Position numbers and translations under genes: made by a program. From Bacillus sp. Y1 (GTDB lineage Bacteria; Bacillota; Bacilli; Bacillales; Cytobacillaceae), in assembly GCF_003586445.1 (NCBI RefSeq), contig NZ_CP030028.1, positions 2,122,501 to 2,186,500 on the forward strand: a stretch of DNA of 64,000 nt, given 5' to 3'. The stretch's first letter is position 1, and the number at the start of each line of letters is the position of its first letter. Of this stretch, positions 7,812 to 16,932 are shown one piece after another. The notes under the pieces are model-generated. The model saw only the letters and a list, made by a program, of their open reading frames with translations, was not told the DNA's origin and made no database searches.

Positions 7812-8441
7812 TTAGCCATCCGTCTTTTTCCTCAAGTATTTGTTATGGATACTAGTAAGGAGAACCAAAGCAATGATTGAGCCTGCAAGGGTAAGAGACA
7901 TATCCCACTGCGAATCCCATATATCACCTTGAGTACCTAAAAAATCCTTCGATGCTTTTCCACCATGCGTGATGACTGAAACGAGCCATTCAATGATTTC
8001 ATATAAGGCCGCAATAGCAAGGGCTACACTTAAGGATAGAAAAGTTAGCCATTTTCCTTTTGATAGTGGTGAAGTTCGGAGTAAGAGTTCTCTAATAACA
8101 ATGATCAAAAGTCCCTTAAGGAAATGACCGAACCGATCATAGTGATTCCTCTCAAAATGAAAATCATCTTTTATCCAATTAAAAAGGGGGACTTCAGAGT
8201 AGGTATAGTGACCTCCTATAAACGTGTAAATGGATAGAATAGCAATGATTAAATAGGAAAGGGTCGTGAGTTGAAATTTTTTATAGATAGCTATCACAAC
8301 AAGGAGACCAAGAACCGCAGGGAGTACCTCCATTGTCCATATTCCATATCCAATAGGTTTAATGGCAGACCAAATTAACACAGCAAAAACAATTAGTAGT
8401 AGGATAAAATGAATCTTTTTACCAGTCTTTTTACTCAACAT
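7812..8441 (-). CDS. DUF2238 / YjdF-like membrane protein
   Basis: A 209-residue protein with about six transmembrane helices. Hallmarks of the YjdF (DUF2238) family are NHYDRFGHFLKGLL, ALYEIIEWLVS and FLGTQGDIWDSQWDM; the polar His, Asp and Glu residues lie at helix ends. Function of the family is unknown. ATG 8441 follows TGGAGGTGAAA; TTG 8438, three bases further in, is also possible. It is divergent from the CBO0543-family gene at 8582. Confidence 0.85.
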   Translation of the reverse strand: MLSKKTGKKIHFILLLIVFAVLIWSAIKPIGYGIWTMEVLPAVLGLLVVIAIYKKFQLTTLSYLIIAILSIYTFIGGHYTYSEVPLFNWIKDDFHFERNHYDRFGHFLKGLLIIVIRELLLRTSPLSKGKWLTFLSLSVALAIAALYEIIEWLVSVITHGGKASKDFLGTQGDIWDSQWDMSLTLAGSIIALVLLTSIHNKYLRKKTDG

Positions 8442-8581
8442 TTTCACCTCCACATATAGTATTTACAATCGATATTGGGTAAATGCAGTCATATAGGTTC
8501 GCGAGAAGAACAAATAAAATGAAATGTATATATTTTACAGTTAAAAACAAACTAAACTCAAAATAACTAAAGGGGTTTACC

Positions 8582-9151
8582 ATGGCTAATCAGAGTGATC
8601 ACATTGAGAAAATAAAAGACAAGCAGTTAGACTTTACCGATTCACTGGCTATTTATTGGCGTGAGTATTCGAGCTATGATACTTGGCAGTTTTGGGTATG
8701 TGTGGCTGCCTTAGTATTGCCCTTAATCGTCCTTTATTTTAAAATCGACCGAACTAAAGCACTTCTTCTTGGTTTCTATGGTTATAGCATTCATATATTT
8801 TTTACATACGAAGATATTATTGGAGCGAATAAAACGTTTTGGTTCTATCCTTATAAAATTTTGCCGGTATTATCAGCTAATCTTTCACTGGATATCTCAT
8901 TAATTCCAGTAACTTACATGCTGGTCTATCAATGGGTCATTAAGAATCATAAAAATTATTATCTTTATATGATTGCGTTATCTGCCTTTTTTGCGTTTCT
9001 ATTTAAACCATTATGTGAAACACTAGGCTTGTTTCAGTTAGATAGGGGAGCCAATTATTTTCATATATTTTTAGCAAAGTTTCTAGTAGCTGTTATTGCA
9101 AAAAAAATTACTGACCTCTTTATCCATTTTGAAAAGAAGGCGAATATTTAA
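8582..9151 (+). CDS. CBO0543-family membrane protein
   Basis: A 189-residue membrane protein with a short soluble N-terminus (about 40 residues) and five or so helices. Family features include a D/N-rich helix start (YFKIDRTKALLLGFYGY), FWFYPYKILP and CETLGLFQLD near the end. A paralog lies at 61372-61938 and shares SYPYKL, CEPITVWLGIYQLDNW and the same length. Biochemical role unknown. RBS AAGGGG lies 8 bases before ATG. A strong terminator follows. Confidence 0.75.
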   Translation: MANQSDHIEKIKDKQLDFTDSLAIYWREYSSYDTWQFWVCVAALVLPLIVLYFKIDRTKALLLGFYGYSIHIFFTYEDIIGANKTFWFYPYKILPVLSANLSLDISLIPVTYMLVYQWVIKNHKNYYLYMIALSAFFAFLFKPLCETLGLFQLDRGANYFHIFLAKFLVAVIAKKITDLFIHFEKKANI

Positions 9152-9158
9152 AAATAAG

Positions 9159-9197
9159 GGTAGGTAAACAGAATTATTTCTGTAACCTACCTTTTTT
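9159..9197 (+). terminator. Rho-independent terminator
   Basis: GGTAGGT/ACCTACC outer stem with an inner CAGA/TCTG stem, then six T residues. Confidence 0.88.
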
Positions 9198-9285
9198 ATT
9201 GGTTAAGATGTGGAAATCTGTTTTTTAAACAAAGAGAACTGTTTTTTCGCTACAATAATTTTCTGAAAATAAATACAATTCTACG

Positions 9286-9299
9286 TGTAAGCGATTTCA
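9286..9299 (+). promoter_or_regulatory. Candidate CcpA (cre) site
   Basis: TGTAAGCGATTTCA matches the consensus TGWAARCGYTWNCW at 13 of 14 positions. It lies 73 bp before the start of the pectin enzyme gene. Possible -10 elements (TACAAT at 9251 and 9274) are just upstream, so the site would act as a downstream block. I found no convincing -35. Confidence 0.65.
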
Positions 9300-9371
9300 A
9301 ATTGGTGTGGAGGTGAAAAATAACCATCCTAGATTGACAGAATCAATAAGAAAAATGAAGGAGGAAGCTTA

Positions 9372-12300
9372 TTGATTACAAAGCGTAAGGGAAAAGGAAT
9401 TATTTCTATTGTTTTAAGTGTGTTGATGGTGATTTGCAGTATTCCTTTTAATCCTCAAGGAACCAGTGCCGCTGAAGAGGATTCATCGATTGTGAAGAAA
9501 TTTGATTTTGGTACGAAGGACAGTCCCACATTGAGCGGTTATACTCAGGTGACGCCTGAAACAGCTTATACAACGGAATTAACGTTCGGATTTTCAGATG
9601 TCACGAAAGTAACAGCAACGAATCGAAACACATCGGATGAATTAAAGTCTGATTTTATTTCAGCGATTGGAACCTCCTTTCAAGTGGACCTCGAGCCAGG
9701 AGACTACAGCATTACGGTTATTGCTGGAGATTCTGAGGAGGCAACAAGTGTGGGTGTAAAAGCTGAAAATATTCAAAAGGTGCAAAATACGAGCGTGGCA
9801 AAAGGTGAGTATATTGAGCGTACCTTTAACCTTGCATTGGTTGATAACCAAATAAGCTTTGAACTTACGGGAGATAACCCAAAAATAAATGCAATGGTTA
9901 TTTCCAAGCTACCAAAACGAACAGCAGCAGAGGTACCAACTGTCTACATTGCAGGTGATTCAACGGTTCAAACCTATGACGAATATTGGAAGCCTGAAGC
10001 TGGTTGGGGACAGATGATTTCACGCTTTTTTAGCAGCGATGTGACGTTCAAAAACCATGCCATCGGAGGTAGAAGTACGAAATCTTTTATTAACGAAGGA
10101 AGATTGGACACCATCTTCCAGGAAATTAAACCAGATGATTACTTCCTTGTTCAATTTGGACACAACGATGCAACCATCAGTATTCCAGAGCGCTATGCAT
10201 CGGTTCCTGATTATAAAAACTATTTAAAAACGTATATTAACGGAGCTCGTCAGCGTGGAGCGACACCAATTCTTGTCACGCCTGTAGGCCGTCGTGATTT
10301 TAATGCACAAACAGGGAAATTTAATGTAAGTTTTCCGGAGTATGTACAAGGTATGAAAGAAGTTGCAGAGGAATTGGACGTTGCTTTAGTAGATTTGAGT
10401 ACATTAAGTGTGGCTTACTATGATTCAATTGGACCGGAGGGAACATTATCAGTATTCCTACATACGGAACCTGGCATCTATCAAGCATTCCCAAATGGCT
10501 CACAGGATAATACGCATTTTCAAGAGTACGGGGCCATTCAGCTTGCACGACTTGTCTCTGGTGGAATCAAAGAATTAAATCTTCCATTGTCATCGTATGT
10601 CCAAGACATTGCACCGCCAGCTGAAGTTCCACAAAAACCAACTGGGGTAACCGCTAGCAGCATTAGTAATGCGGGAGCGAAAATCACATGGGATAAAGTA
10701 GAAGGTGCTGATATTTATAAGGTTTATAGAAGACTGGCTGGTGATAGTGACTATTTTCTAGTTGGAACTTCTACTCTATCAAGCTTAAATATTTCTGGGA
10801 TGGAAGAAGGAAAAACATATCAAGTAGTTGTTTCTGCTGTCAATGGAAAAGGTGAGTCAGAAAGATCCGAAAGCGTAGACATAAAGACAAAATCGGCTAC
10901 AATGAAGTACGATTTTGGTCTTGCTGGAAGTGTAATTGCCGAAGGATATACAGGAGTTAACCTTTCTACCCTTTATACACCAGAAAGAGGATACGGGATT
11001 GTTGATTCTACTGGAATGATTGGTAGAGACCGCTCATCAGGCGGTGATCTCATTCGTGACTGGCTTGGGTATTTTAATGTTGGGTGGAAATTTAATGTGG
11101 ATGTGCCGAATGGACTTTACTCTGTGAAAGTCTATGTTGGAGATATGCTAGGTAGTGCTAGAACAACTCTAGCGGTAGAAGGTCAAGATTATGGATCAAT
11201 CTCTGCGTCTAGAAATAACTATACTACAAAAATTGTGCCTGAAGTGTCGGTTAAAGACGGCCAAATGAACTTTTCGTTTGCTGGTTCAACAGGAATTGTG
11301 AATGGACTTGAAATCACTCCGATTCTGGCTGCACCATCAGGAGTGAAGGTATCCGAACTTTCCCTTGATCCAGAGCAACCTTCAGTGTCACTCACTTGGA
11401 ATAAAGTTGAAGAAGCGAAGGAATATAGTATTTATCGAAAAACAGAAGGGGCAGCTGACTATGTAAAACTAGGGAGCTCCAACACGAATACGTATACTGA
11501 TCAATCAGTGGATGTTGGAATGGAGTATCACTACACAGTGACAACAGTGGATCATGCGAAAGTGGAAACGGTTCCTTCGACGCCATTAAAAGTGTCGATG
11601 ATTGATCCGAATCAACCTGTGCCACATGCTCCTGCCAACCTAAAGGTAGGGGAAGTGAATAAAAACGATCTTACTATTAGCTGGGATCAATCAGACGGTG
11701 CGGTTTCTTATAATGTTTATCGTTCAAAGAAACAAGATGGCACGTTTGAATTTATTGGTAAGACAAAACAGAATTCTTTTAAAGATGAGACGGTGTTAAC
11801 AACCATCCCTTATTTTTATAAAGTAGCAGCAGTAAACGCAGGTGGAATGTCTAAGCTATCTGAAAGCATTGAGACACCAGCTGTTACAAAGCTAAAAAGA
11901 CAGATGGAAGATTTAGATCGTGCTCCAGCAGCCGTGAAAACAGAGGACGGTGTTCTTGTTAGCTGGAGAATGCTCGGCACAGATCCAGAAGAGATCAGCT
12001 TTAACGTATACAGAGATGGAAAGAAAATTACGAAGGAACCCATTTCGACTAGTACGAATGTGGTTGATAAAGACGGAACGGTCGATTCAAAATACGAAAT
12101 CCGATCGGTTATTGATGGAAAAGAAAAGAAAGTAGCAGGAAACCTCAAAGTATGGAGCAATAACTATTTTGATATTCCTCTGAAAAAACCAGTAGGTGGT
12201 GTAACACCAATTGGAGATCCGTATTCGTATCGTGCAAATGATGCAAGTGTAGGTGACTTAGATGGTGATGGCGAATATGAGTTGGTTCTAAAGTGGGATC

Positions 12301-14444
12301 CAACCAACTCGAAGGATAATTCTCAAGCTGGCTATACAGGCAATGTGTACATGGATGCTTATAAACTGGATGGAACGCTACTTTGGAGAATTGATCTGGG
12401 CAAAAACATCCGTGCAGGTGCTCACTACTCACCATTTTTAGTGTATGACTTTGATGGTGACAGTAAGGCTGAAATTGCTTTTAAAACAGCGGATGGAACG
12501 ATTGATGGCGTTGGCAATGTGATTGGAAGAGCAGATGCTGACCACAGAAATAGCACAGGATATGTGCTTCAAGGTTCGGAATATTTAACCGTATTTGAAG
12601 GGAAAACAGGGAAGGCACTTGTTACAACGGAATATGACCCACCTCGAGGAGATGTGGCTTCTTGGGGAGATAGTTACGGTAACCGTGTGGACCGTTTCCT
12701 TGCAGCTGTTGCGTATTTGGATGGTGAAACTCCAAGCATTGTGATGGCAAGAGGTTATTATACAAGAACGGTTCTCTCCGCGTACAGCTTTAAAGACGGA
12801 AAATTAACTAAGCAATGGACGTTTGATACAAATCAAGAAGAGTATCGAAACTATGTTGGTCAAGGGTATCATAGCCTGAGTGTCAATGATGTGGACCGAG
12901 ATGGTAAAGATGAAATAGTCTACGGTCAAATTGTTATCGATGATGACGGTAAAGGCTTATACAATACAGGGTTAGGGCATGGTGATGCGCTACATGTCAG
13001 CGATTTAATCCCTGATCGACCAGGTCTTGAAGCCTTTGCTGTACAAGAACATAAAGACGGCCCGTACGGCTATGATATGCGTGATGCTGAAACAGGAGAA
13101 ATCCTTTGGGGTGTTAAAACAGGTCAGGATACAGGTAGAGGACTTGCTGCCGATATTGATCCTAGACACAGCGGTACAGAGGCATGGGCGATTTCCGGTG
13201 CATGGAATAGTAGAGAAGGTGGACTTCATACGTCTACAGGGGAGAAGATCTCTGACAATATCCCAAGCTCGAACTTTGCGATCTGGTGGGATGGAGATCT
13301 ACTTCGTGAATTAGCGGACCATAGCTGGAATCAGGAAACTTCGACAGGCGTAGGAACGATTGATAAATGGGATTACAAAGAAAATAAATTAGTCAATTTG
13401 TTAACTGCTGAAGGAACTCAGTCCAATAACAGTACAAAAGGAAATCCAACCCTTCAAGCCGATTTATTTGGTGACTGGCGTGAAGAAATCATCTGGCGAA
13501 CAGGCGACAGTAGTGCCTTACGAGTGTATATGACAACGGAAAAAACGGATCATCGAATTTTCACGCTTATGCATGATCCACAATATCGATTATCTGTGGC
13601 ATGGCAGAATGTTGGTTACAATCAGCCTCCTCACACAAGCTTTTTCCTTGGAGATGGAATGAAGACACCATCAGCACCAAGCATTAGTATTGTGGAAGTA
13701 GCGGATAAGGTCGCACCTGAAACTACGGCAGAAGTGGAAGGGACCACAAACAATGAATGGTATAACAAACCAGTTACAGTACAGTTCACGTCCGAGGATA
13801 ACAAATCAGGTGTGGAAGCCACATACTATTCGATCAATGACGGTGAAGCACAAGTAGGGAACAAAGCAACTATTGAAACAGACGGAAAGCATATTCTTAG
13901 CTATTGGAGCAAGGATAAGGCTGGCAATGTAGAAGATAAGAAGACCATTAAGATTAACCTTGATCAAACAGGTCCAGACATTACATTCTCTGTTGAAGAC
14001 GGAGCCGAAATTGGAGTAGACGAAATGGTAGAAATCACTTCTAAAGCAGAAGACGTTTTATCAGGAGTCGATACTTTTACTGATGTGAAAATCTCAAAAC
14101 CTGCCTATGAGCTTGGACTAGGTTCTCATTCGTTCTCTGCAGAAGCAGTGGATGTAGCTGGAAATCATTCGAGTCAATCCATCAACATTGTGGTGATTGT
14201 TGATTATGATCGATTAACAAGCTTGACCGGTCAATTCCTAACAGCGAATGGCAGCACTGAAGACCTAAACTCCTTTGAATCCAAATTAATGGCTGCTAAA
14301 CAATCAGAAGCAAAAGGAAACACCTCTGCTCACAACGGTCAGCTTCAAGCATTTATGAACCAAGTAAAAGCACAGAGTGGCAAAGCGTTTACAGAAGAGC
14401 AAGCTAATGTATTAAGTGAACTTACAGAATCTTTAATGAAGTAA
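9372..14444 (+). CDS. Secreted rhamnogalacturonan acetylesterase (CE12) - rhamnogalacturonan lyase (PL11) fusion
   Basis: A 1690-residue exported pectin enzyme. Order: signal peptide (1-34); beta-sandwich carbohydrate-binding-like domain (about 40-180); SGNH acetylesterase (about 188-410) with AGDSTV near 195, FGHND near 262 and DNTHF near 379; FN3 (420-506); a second beta-sandwich module (510-650); two FN3 (653-745, 751-840); PL11 lyase related to YesW (845-1435) with calcium-type DLDGDG and DFDGDS loops; Ig-like modules (1450-1615); a helical FIMAH-like tail (1617-1690). It should deacetylate and cleave rhamnogalacturonan I outside the cell. TTG 9372 follows AAGGAGG. There is no LPXTG anchor. 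A cre site lies upstream. Confidence 0.93.
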   Translation: MITKRKGKGIISIVLSVLMVICSIPFNPQGTSAAEEDSSIVKKFDFGTKDSPTLSGYTQVTPETAYTTELTFGFSDVTKVTATNRNTSDELKSDFISAIGTSFQVDLEPGDYSITVIAGDSEEATSVGVKAENIQKVQNTSVAKGEYIERTFNLALVDNQISFELTGDNPKINAMVISKLPKRTAAEVPTVYIAGDSTVQTYDEYWKPEAGWGQMISRFFSSDVTFKNHAIGGRSTKSFINEGRLDTIFQEIKPDDYFLVQFGHNDATISIPERYASVPDYKNYLKTYINGARQRGATPILVTPVGRRDFNAQTGKFNVSFPEYVQGMKEVAEELDVALVDLSTLSVAYYDSIGPEGTLSVFLHTEPGIYQAFPNGSQDNTHFQEYGAIQLARLVSGGIKELNLPLSSYVQDIAPPAEVPQKPTGVTASSISNAGAKITWDKVEGADIYKVYRRLAGDSDYFLVGTSTLSSLNISGMEEGKTYQVVVSAVNGKGESERSESVDIKTKSATMKYDFGLAGSVIAEGYTGVNLSTLYTPERGYGIVDSTGMIGRDRSSGGDLIRDWLGYFNVGWKFNVDVPNGLYSVKVYVGDMLGSARTTLAVEGQDYGSISASRNNYTTKIVPEVSVKDGQMNFSFAGSTGIVNGLEITPILAAPSGVKVSELSLDPEQPSVSLTWNKVEEAKEYSIYRKTEGAADYVKLGSSNTNTYTDQSVDVGMEYHYTVTTVDHAKVETVPSTPLKVSMIDPNQPVPHAPANLKVGEVNKNDLTISWDQSDGAVSYNVYRSKKQDGTFEFIGKTKQNSFKDETVLTTIPYFYKVAAVNAGGMSKLSESIETPAVTKLKRQMEDLDRAPAAVKTEDGVLVSWRMLGTDPEEISFNVYRDGKKITKEPISTSTNVVDKDGTVDSKYEIRSVIDGKEKKVAGNLKVWSNNYFDIPLKKPVGGVTPIGDPYSYRANDASVGDLDGDGEYELVLKWDPTNSKDNSQAGYTGNVYMDAYKLDGTLLWRIDLGKNIRAGAHYSPFLVYDFDGDSKAEIAFKTADGTIDGVGNVIGRADADHRNSTGYVLQGSEYLTVFEGKTGKALVTTEYDPPRGDVASWGDSYGNRVDRFLAAVAYLDGETPSIVMARGYYTRTVLSAYSFKDGKLTKQWTFDTNQEEYRNYVGQGYHSLSVNDVDRDGKDEIVYGQIVIDDDGKGLYNTGLGHGDALHVSDLIPDRPGLEAFAVQEHKDGPYGYDMRDAETGEILWGVKTGQDTGRGLAADIDPRHSGTEAWAISGAWNSREGGLHTSTGEKISDNIPSSNFAIWWDGDLLRELADHSWNQETSTGVGTIDKWDYKENKLVNLLTAEGTQSNNSTKGNPTLQADLFGDWREEIIWRTGDSSALRVYMTTEKTDHRIFTLMHDPQYRLSVAWQNVGYNQPPHTSFFLGDGMKTPSAPSISIVEVADKVAPETTAEVEGTTNNEWYNKPVTVQFTSEDNKSGVEATYYSINDGEAQVGNKATIETDGKHILSYWSKDKAGNVEDKKTIKINLDQTGPDITFSVEDGAEIGVDEMVEITSKAEDVLSGVDTFTDVKISKPAYELGLGSHSFSAEAVDVAGNHSSQSINIVVIVDYDRLTSLTGQFLTANGSTEDLNSFESKLMAAKQSEAKGNTSAHNGQLQAFMNQVKAQSGKAFTEEQANVLSELTESLMK

Positions 14445-14451
14445 TTTATAG

Positions 14452-14486
14452 CTGGATGGACCCTATATAGGTCTATCCAGTTTTTT
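14452..14486 (+). terminator. Rho-independent terminator
   Basis: CTGGATGGACC/GGTCTATCCAG (one mismatch) and six T residues, ending the pectin enzyme gene. Confidence 0.88.
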
Positions 14487-14556
14487 GCATTATTAAAGAG
14501 TTTATACAAATAATAGAAAATATATGTTGGGGTTTGTGAAGGGAAATGGTGTTTGA

Positions 14557-16800
14557 ATGTGGAAGGATTGGGGAGTAGCAAAGAAAGCAGCATTACACTT
14601 TGTCATTTTTTATATCACCATAAGCAGCTTGTGGGTTTTATTATCCGATTATATTTTCAAAAGACACCTAAGTTATATACCTGAATGGATGAATACGTCA
14701 AAAGGCTTGGCTTTTATCATATTAAGCGGTTTTGTTTTTTATAATTTATTAAAAAAAATGATCAAAGATATTATTAAAGAGGAGCGTTATTACAGGGTAA
14801 TCGTAGAAAATGCTTCTGATTTAATATTGGTGATTGATCAGGAGGGAAAATTGGAGTACATTTCTCCTTCGTTTCAATCTATTGTTGGTTATCACCCACA
14901 GGATTACATAGGAAAAACGGTAAAAGAAATATTCAGACAAGAAGAGATAACAAAATTAAGGTACAGCTATATACAAAAAAATCATAATGTACCAATAAAA
15001 TTTACTATAAAAAACAAAAGTGGGAGGACCATACTTCTCGAAGGTAAAGGTGTGTCCATCTCTGATGAAAAGGACGCAGGCCGTTATGTTGTTCTTGTTC
15101 AAGATATAACCGAACGTGACAAAGTAGAAAGAGAACTATTGGAAAGTGAAGAACGCTATCGGAAACTAGTCGAATTTTCTCCAGAAACAACATTGATTCA
15201 TATAAATAGAGAAATCATTTATGTGAATCAAGCAGGCGTAGAGTTAATTGGAGCTCATAACTCTGAGCAAGTCATCGGGAGAGATGTCCTAGATTTTATA
15301 TATCCTGAGGATATAAACCAGGCTATTGAAAAAATGAAACAAGTGAGAAAGGGCATATCGGAAATTAGTGAATATCGTATCCTTAAACTAGATGGAACAG
15401 TAATTTTTACAGATATTATGGCATTTATAACGACATATGAAGGGGAAGAAGCCGTTCAGGTCATCATAAGAGATATTTCAAAACGAAAAAAGGCAGAGGA
15501 ACAAGTACAATTATTAGCATACTATGATTCATTAACTGGCATGGCAAACCGCAATCTTCTATATGAGTATTTAAGCGAAGCGGTAACAAGAAACGAAAAG
15601 AGAGGGCAAACCTTTGCTGTAATGTTTTTAGATTTAGATCGGTTTAAGATGATCAATGATACGTATGGACATAGTGTTGGGGATCTACTGTTGCAGAAGG
15701 TTTCTACGAGACTAACGAACTCTATAGGTGAGGAAGGTAAAATCTTCCGTTATGGAGGGGACGAATTTATTATTGTCCTTGAAACGGATAAACGGTCAAA
15801 AGTGTCTGAAACAGCAGAAAAAATCATCTTTATGTTAGCTTCTCCCTTTGTCATTAAAGACCGACAAATGTTCATTTCAACAAGTATCGGAATAAGTATT
15901 TATCCAAAGGATGGAGAAAATGTAGAGGCACTTATCCAAAATTCGGATATTGCTATGTACAATGCAAAGGAAAATGGAAAAAATAATTACCAATATTACA
16001 CTTCTTCTCTGAATCTTAGTCATCGATGGAGAATGGAATTAGAAACTGGGCTGCGAAATGCTATTACCAATAATGAATTAAGCCTTCATTATCAACCACA
16101 GGTAGACCTTGTGTCTAATCAAATCATCGGATTAGAAGCATTGATTCGATGGAAGCACCCTGATTATGGTTTTATCTCTCCTGCAGAATTCATTCCACTT
16201 GCTGAAGAGACTGGCCTCATTTTCTCGATTGGAAAGTGGGTATTAAAAACGGCATGTACTCAGTGTAAGCAATGGATTGACATGGGTTTACCGATTGATA
16301 GTGTAGCCGTAAATGTGTCTCCCTTACAATTTCGAGAGAAAAACTTTGTTGCTTCCGTCCATCAGATACTAGAGGAGTCGGACCTACCTCCGAAATATCT
16401 CGAACTGGAAATTACCGAAAGTGTAACTAGCAATGTTGATCTGGCGTTAAGCATTATGAAAGAAATTAAAGAACTAGGGGTAAAATTTGCAATAGATGAC
16501 TTTGGGACGGGGTATTCTTCTCTGAACTACTTAAGACATTTTCCGATTCATAAATTGAAAATTGATAAATCGTTCATTGATGAAATCAATCAGCATCAAG
16601 ACGGAGAAGAGATTGTAAAAACGATTATCGAGCTTGGCAATCGGTTACGTTTTCAAGTCATTGCTGAAGGAGTAGAACATGAACAACAAATGTCATTCTT
16701 AAAAGAAAATAACTGTTTTTTAGCACAAGGATATTTCTTTTGTAAGCCACTTCCACCAGAGGAGATTAAAGTTCTTTTAAGAAAGAAAATTGTGGAGTAA
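14557..16800 (+). CDS. Membrane PAS-PAS-GGDEF-EAL protein
   Basis: A 747-residue c-di-GMP signalling protein. Two N-terminal helices (about 8-33 and 47-70) anchor it. Two PAS domains (about 78-192 and 197-315) precede GGDEF (about 320-485, intact GGDEF, no RxxD inhibitory site) and EAL (495-740). The EAL domain keeps EALIRW, VNVS, EITES, DDFGTG, KIDKSF, AEGVE and AQGYFF, so phosphodiesterase activity is likely. It may switch between synthesis and breakdown in response to PAS input. Domain order matches the partial protein at the window start. The ribosome binding site is weak. It stands alone between two terminators. Confidence 0.93.
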   Translation: MWKDWGVAKKAALHFVIFYITISSLWVLLSDYIFKRHLSYIPEWMNTSKGLAFIILSGFVFYNLLKKMIKDIIKEERYYRVIVENASDLILVIDQEGKLEYISPSFQSIVGYHPQDYIGKTVKEIFRQEEITKLRYSYIQKNHNVPIKFTIKNKSGRTILLEGKGVSISDEKDAGRYVVLVQDITERDKVERELLESEERYRKLVEFSPETTLIHINREIIYVNQAGVELIGAHNSEQVIGRDVLDFIYPEDINQAIEKMKQVRKGISEISEYRILKLDGTVIFTDIMAFITTYEGEEAVQVIIRDISKRKKAEEQVQLLAYYDSLTGMANRNLLYEYLSEAVTRNEKRGQTFAVMFLDLDRFKMINDTYGHSVGDLLLQKVSTRLTNSIGEEGKIFRYGGDEFIIVLETDKRSKVSETAEKIIFMLASPFVIKDRQMFISTSIGISIYPKDGENVEALIQNSDIAMYNAKENGKNNYQYYTSSLNLSHRWRMELETGLRNAITNNELSLHYQPQVDLVSNQIIGLEALIRWKHPDYGFISPAEFIPLAEETGLIFSIGKWVLKTACTQCKQWIDMGLPIDSVAVNVSPLQFREKNFVASVHQILEESDLPPKYLELEITESVTSNVDLALSIMKEIKELGVKFAIDDFGTGYSSLNYLRHFPIHKLKIDKSFIDEINQHQDGEEIVKTIIELGNRLRFQVIAEGVEHEQQMSFLKENNCFLAQGYFFCKPLPPEEIKVLLRKKIVE

Positions 16801-16834
16801 AAGACCTTCCAACAGCAATTAGTTGGAAGGTCTT
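16801..16834 (+). terminator. Rho-independent terminator
   Basis: Perfect 13-bp stem AAGACCTTCCAAC/GTTGGAAGGTCTT with an 8-base loop, T-rich downstream. Confidence 0.9.
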
Positions 16835-16932
16835 TGATTTTTTTATAAAATTTTCCAAATTCACTTCCCCTTAATTGGAAATATAGTTATAATAAGTGTA
16901 AAAATACACTATTTGTTAATCAGGAGGGAATT

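Noticed and set aside
11816..12435. Minus-strand ORFs of about 100 codons inside the pectin enzyme gene
   Set aside because: Shadows of a long well-supported domain protein; no start signals.
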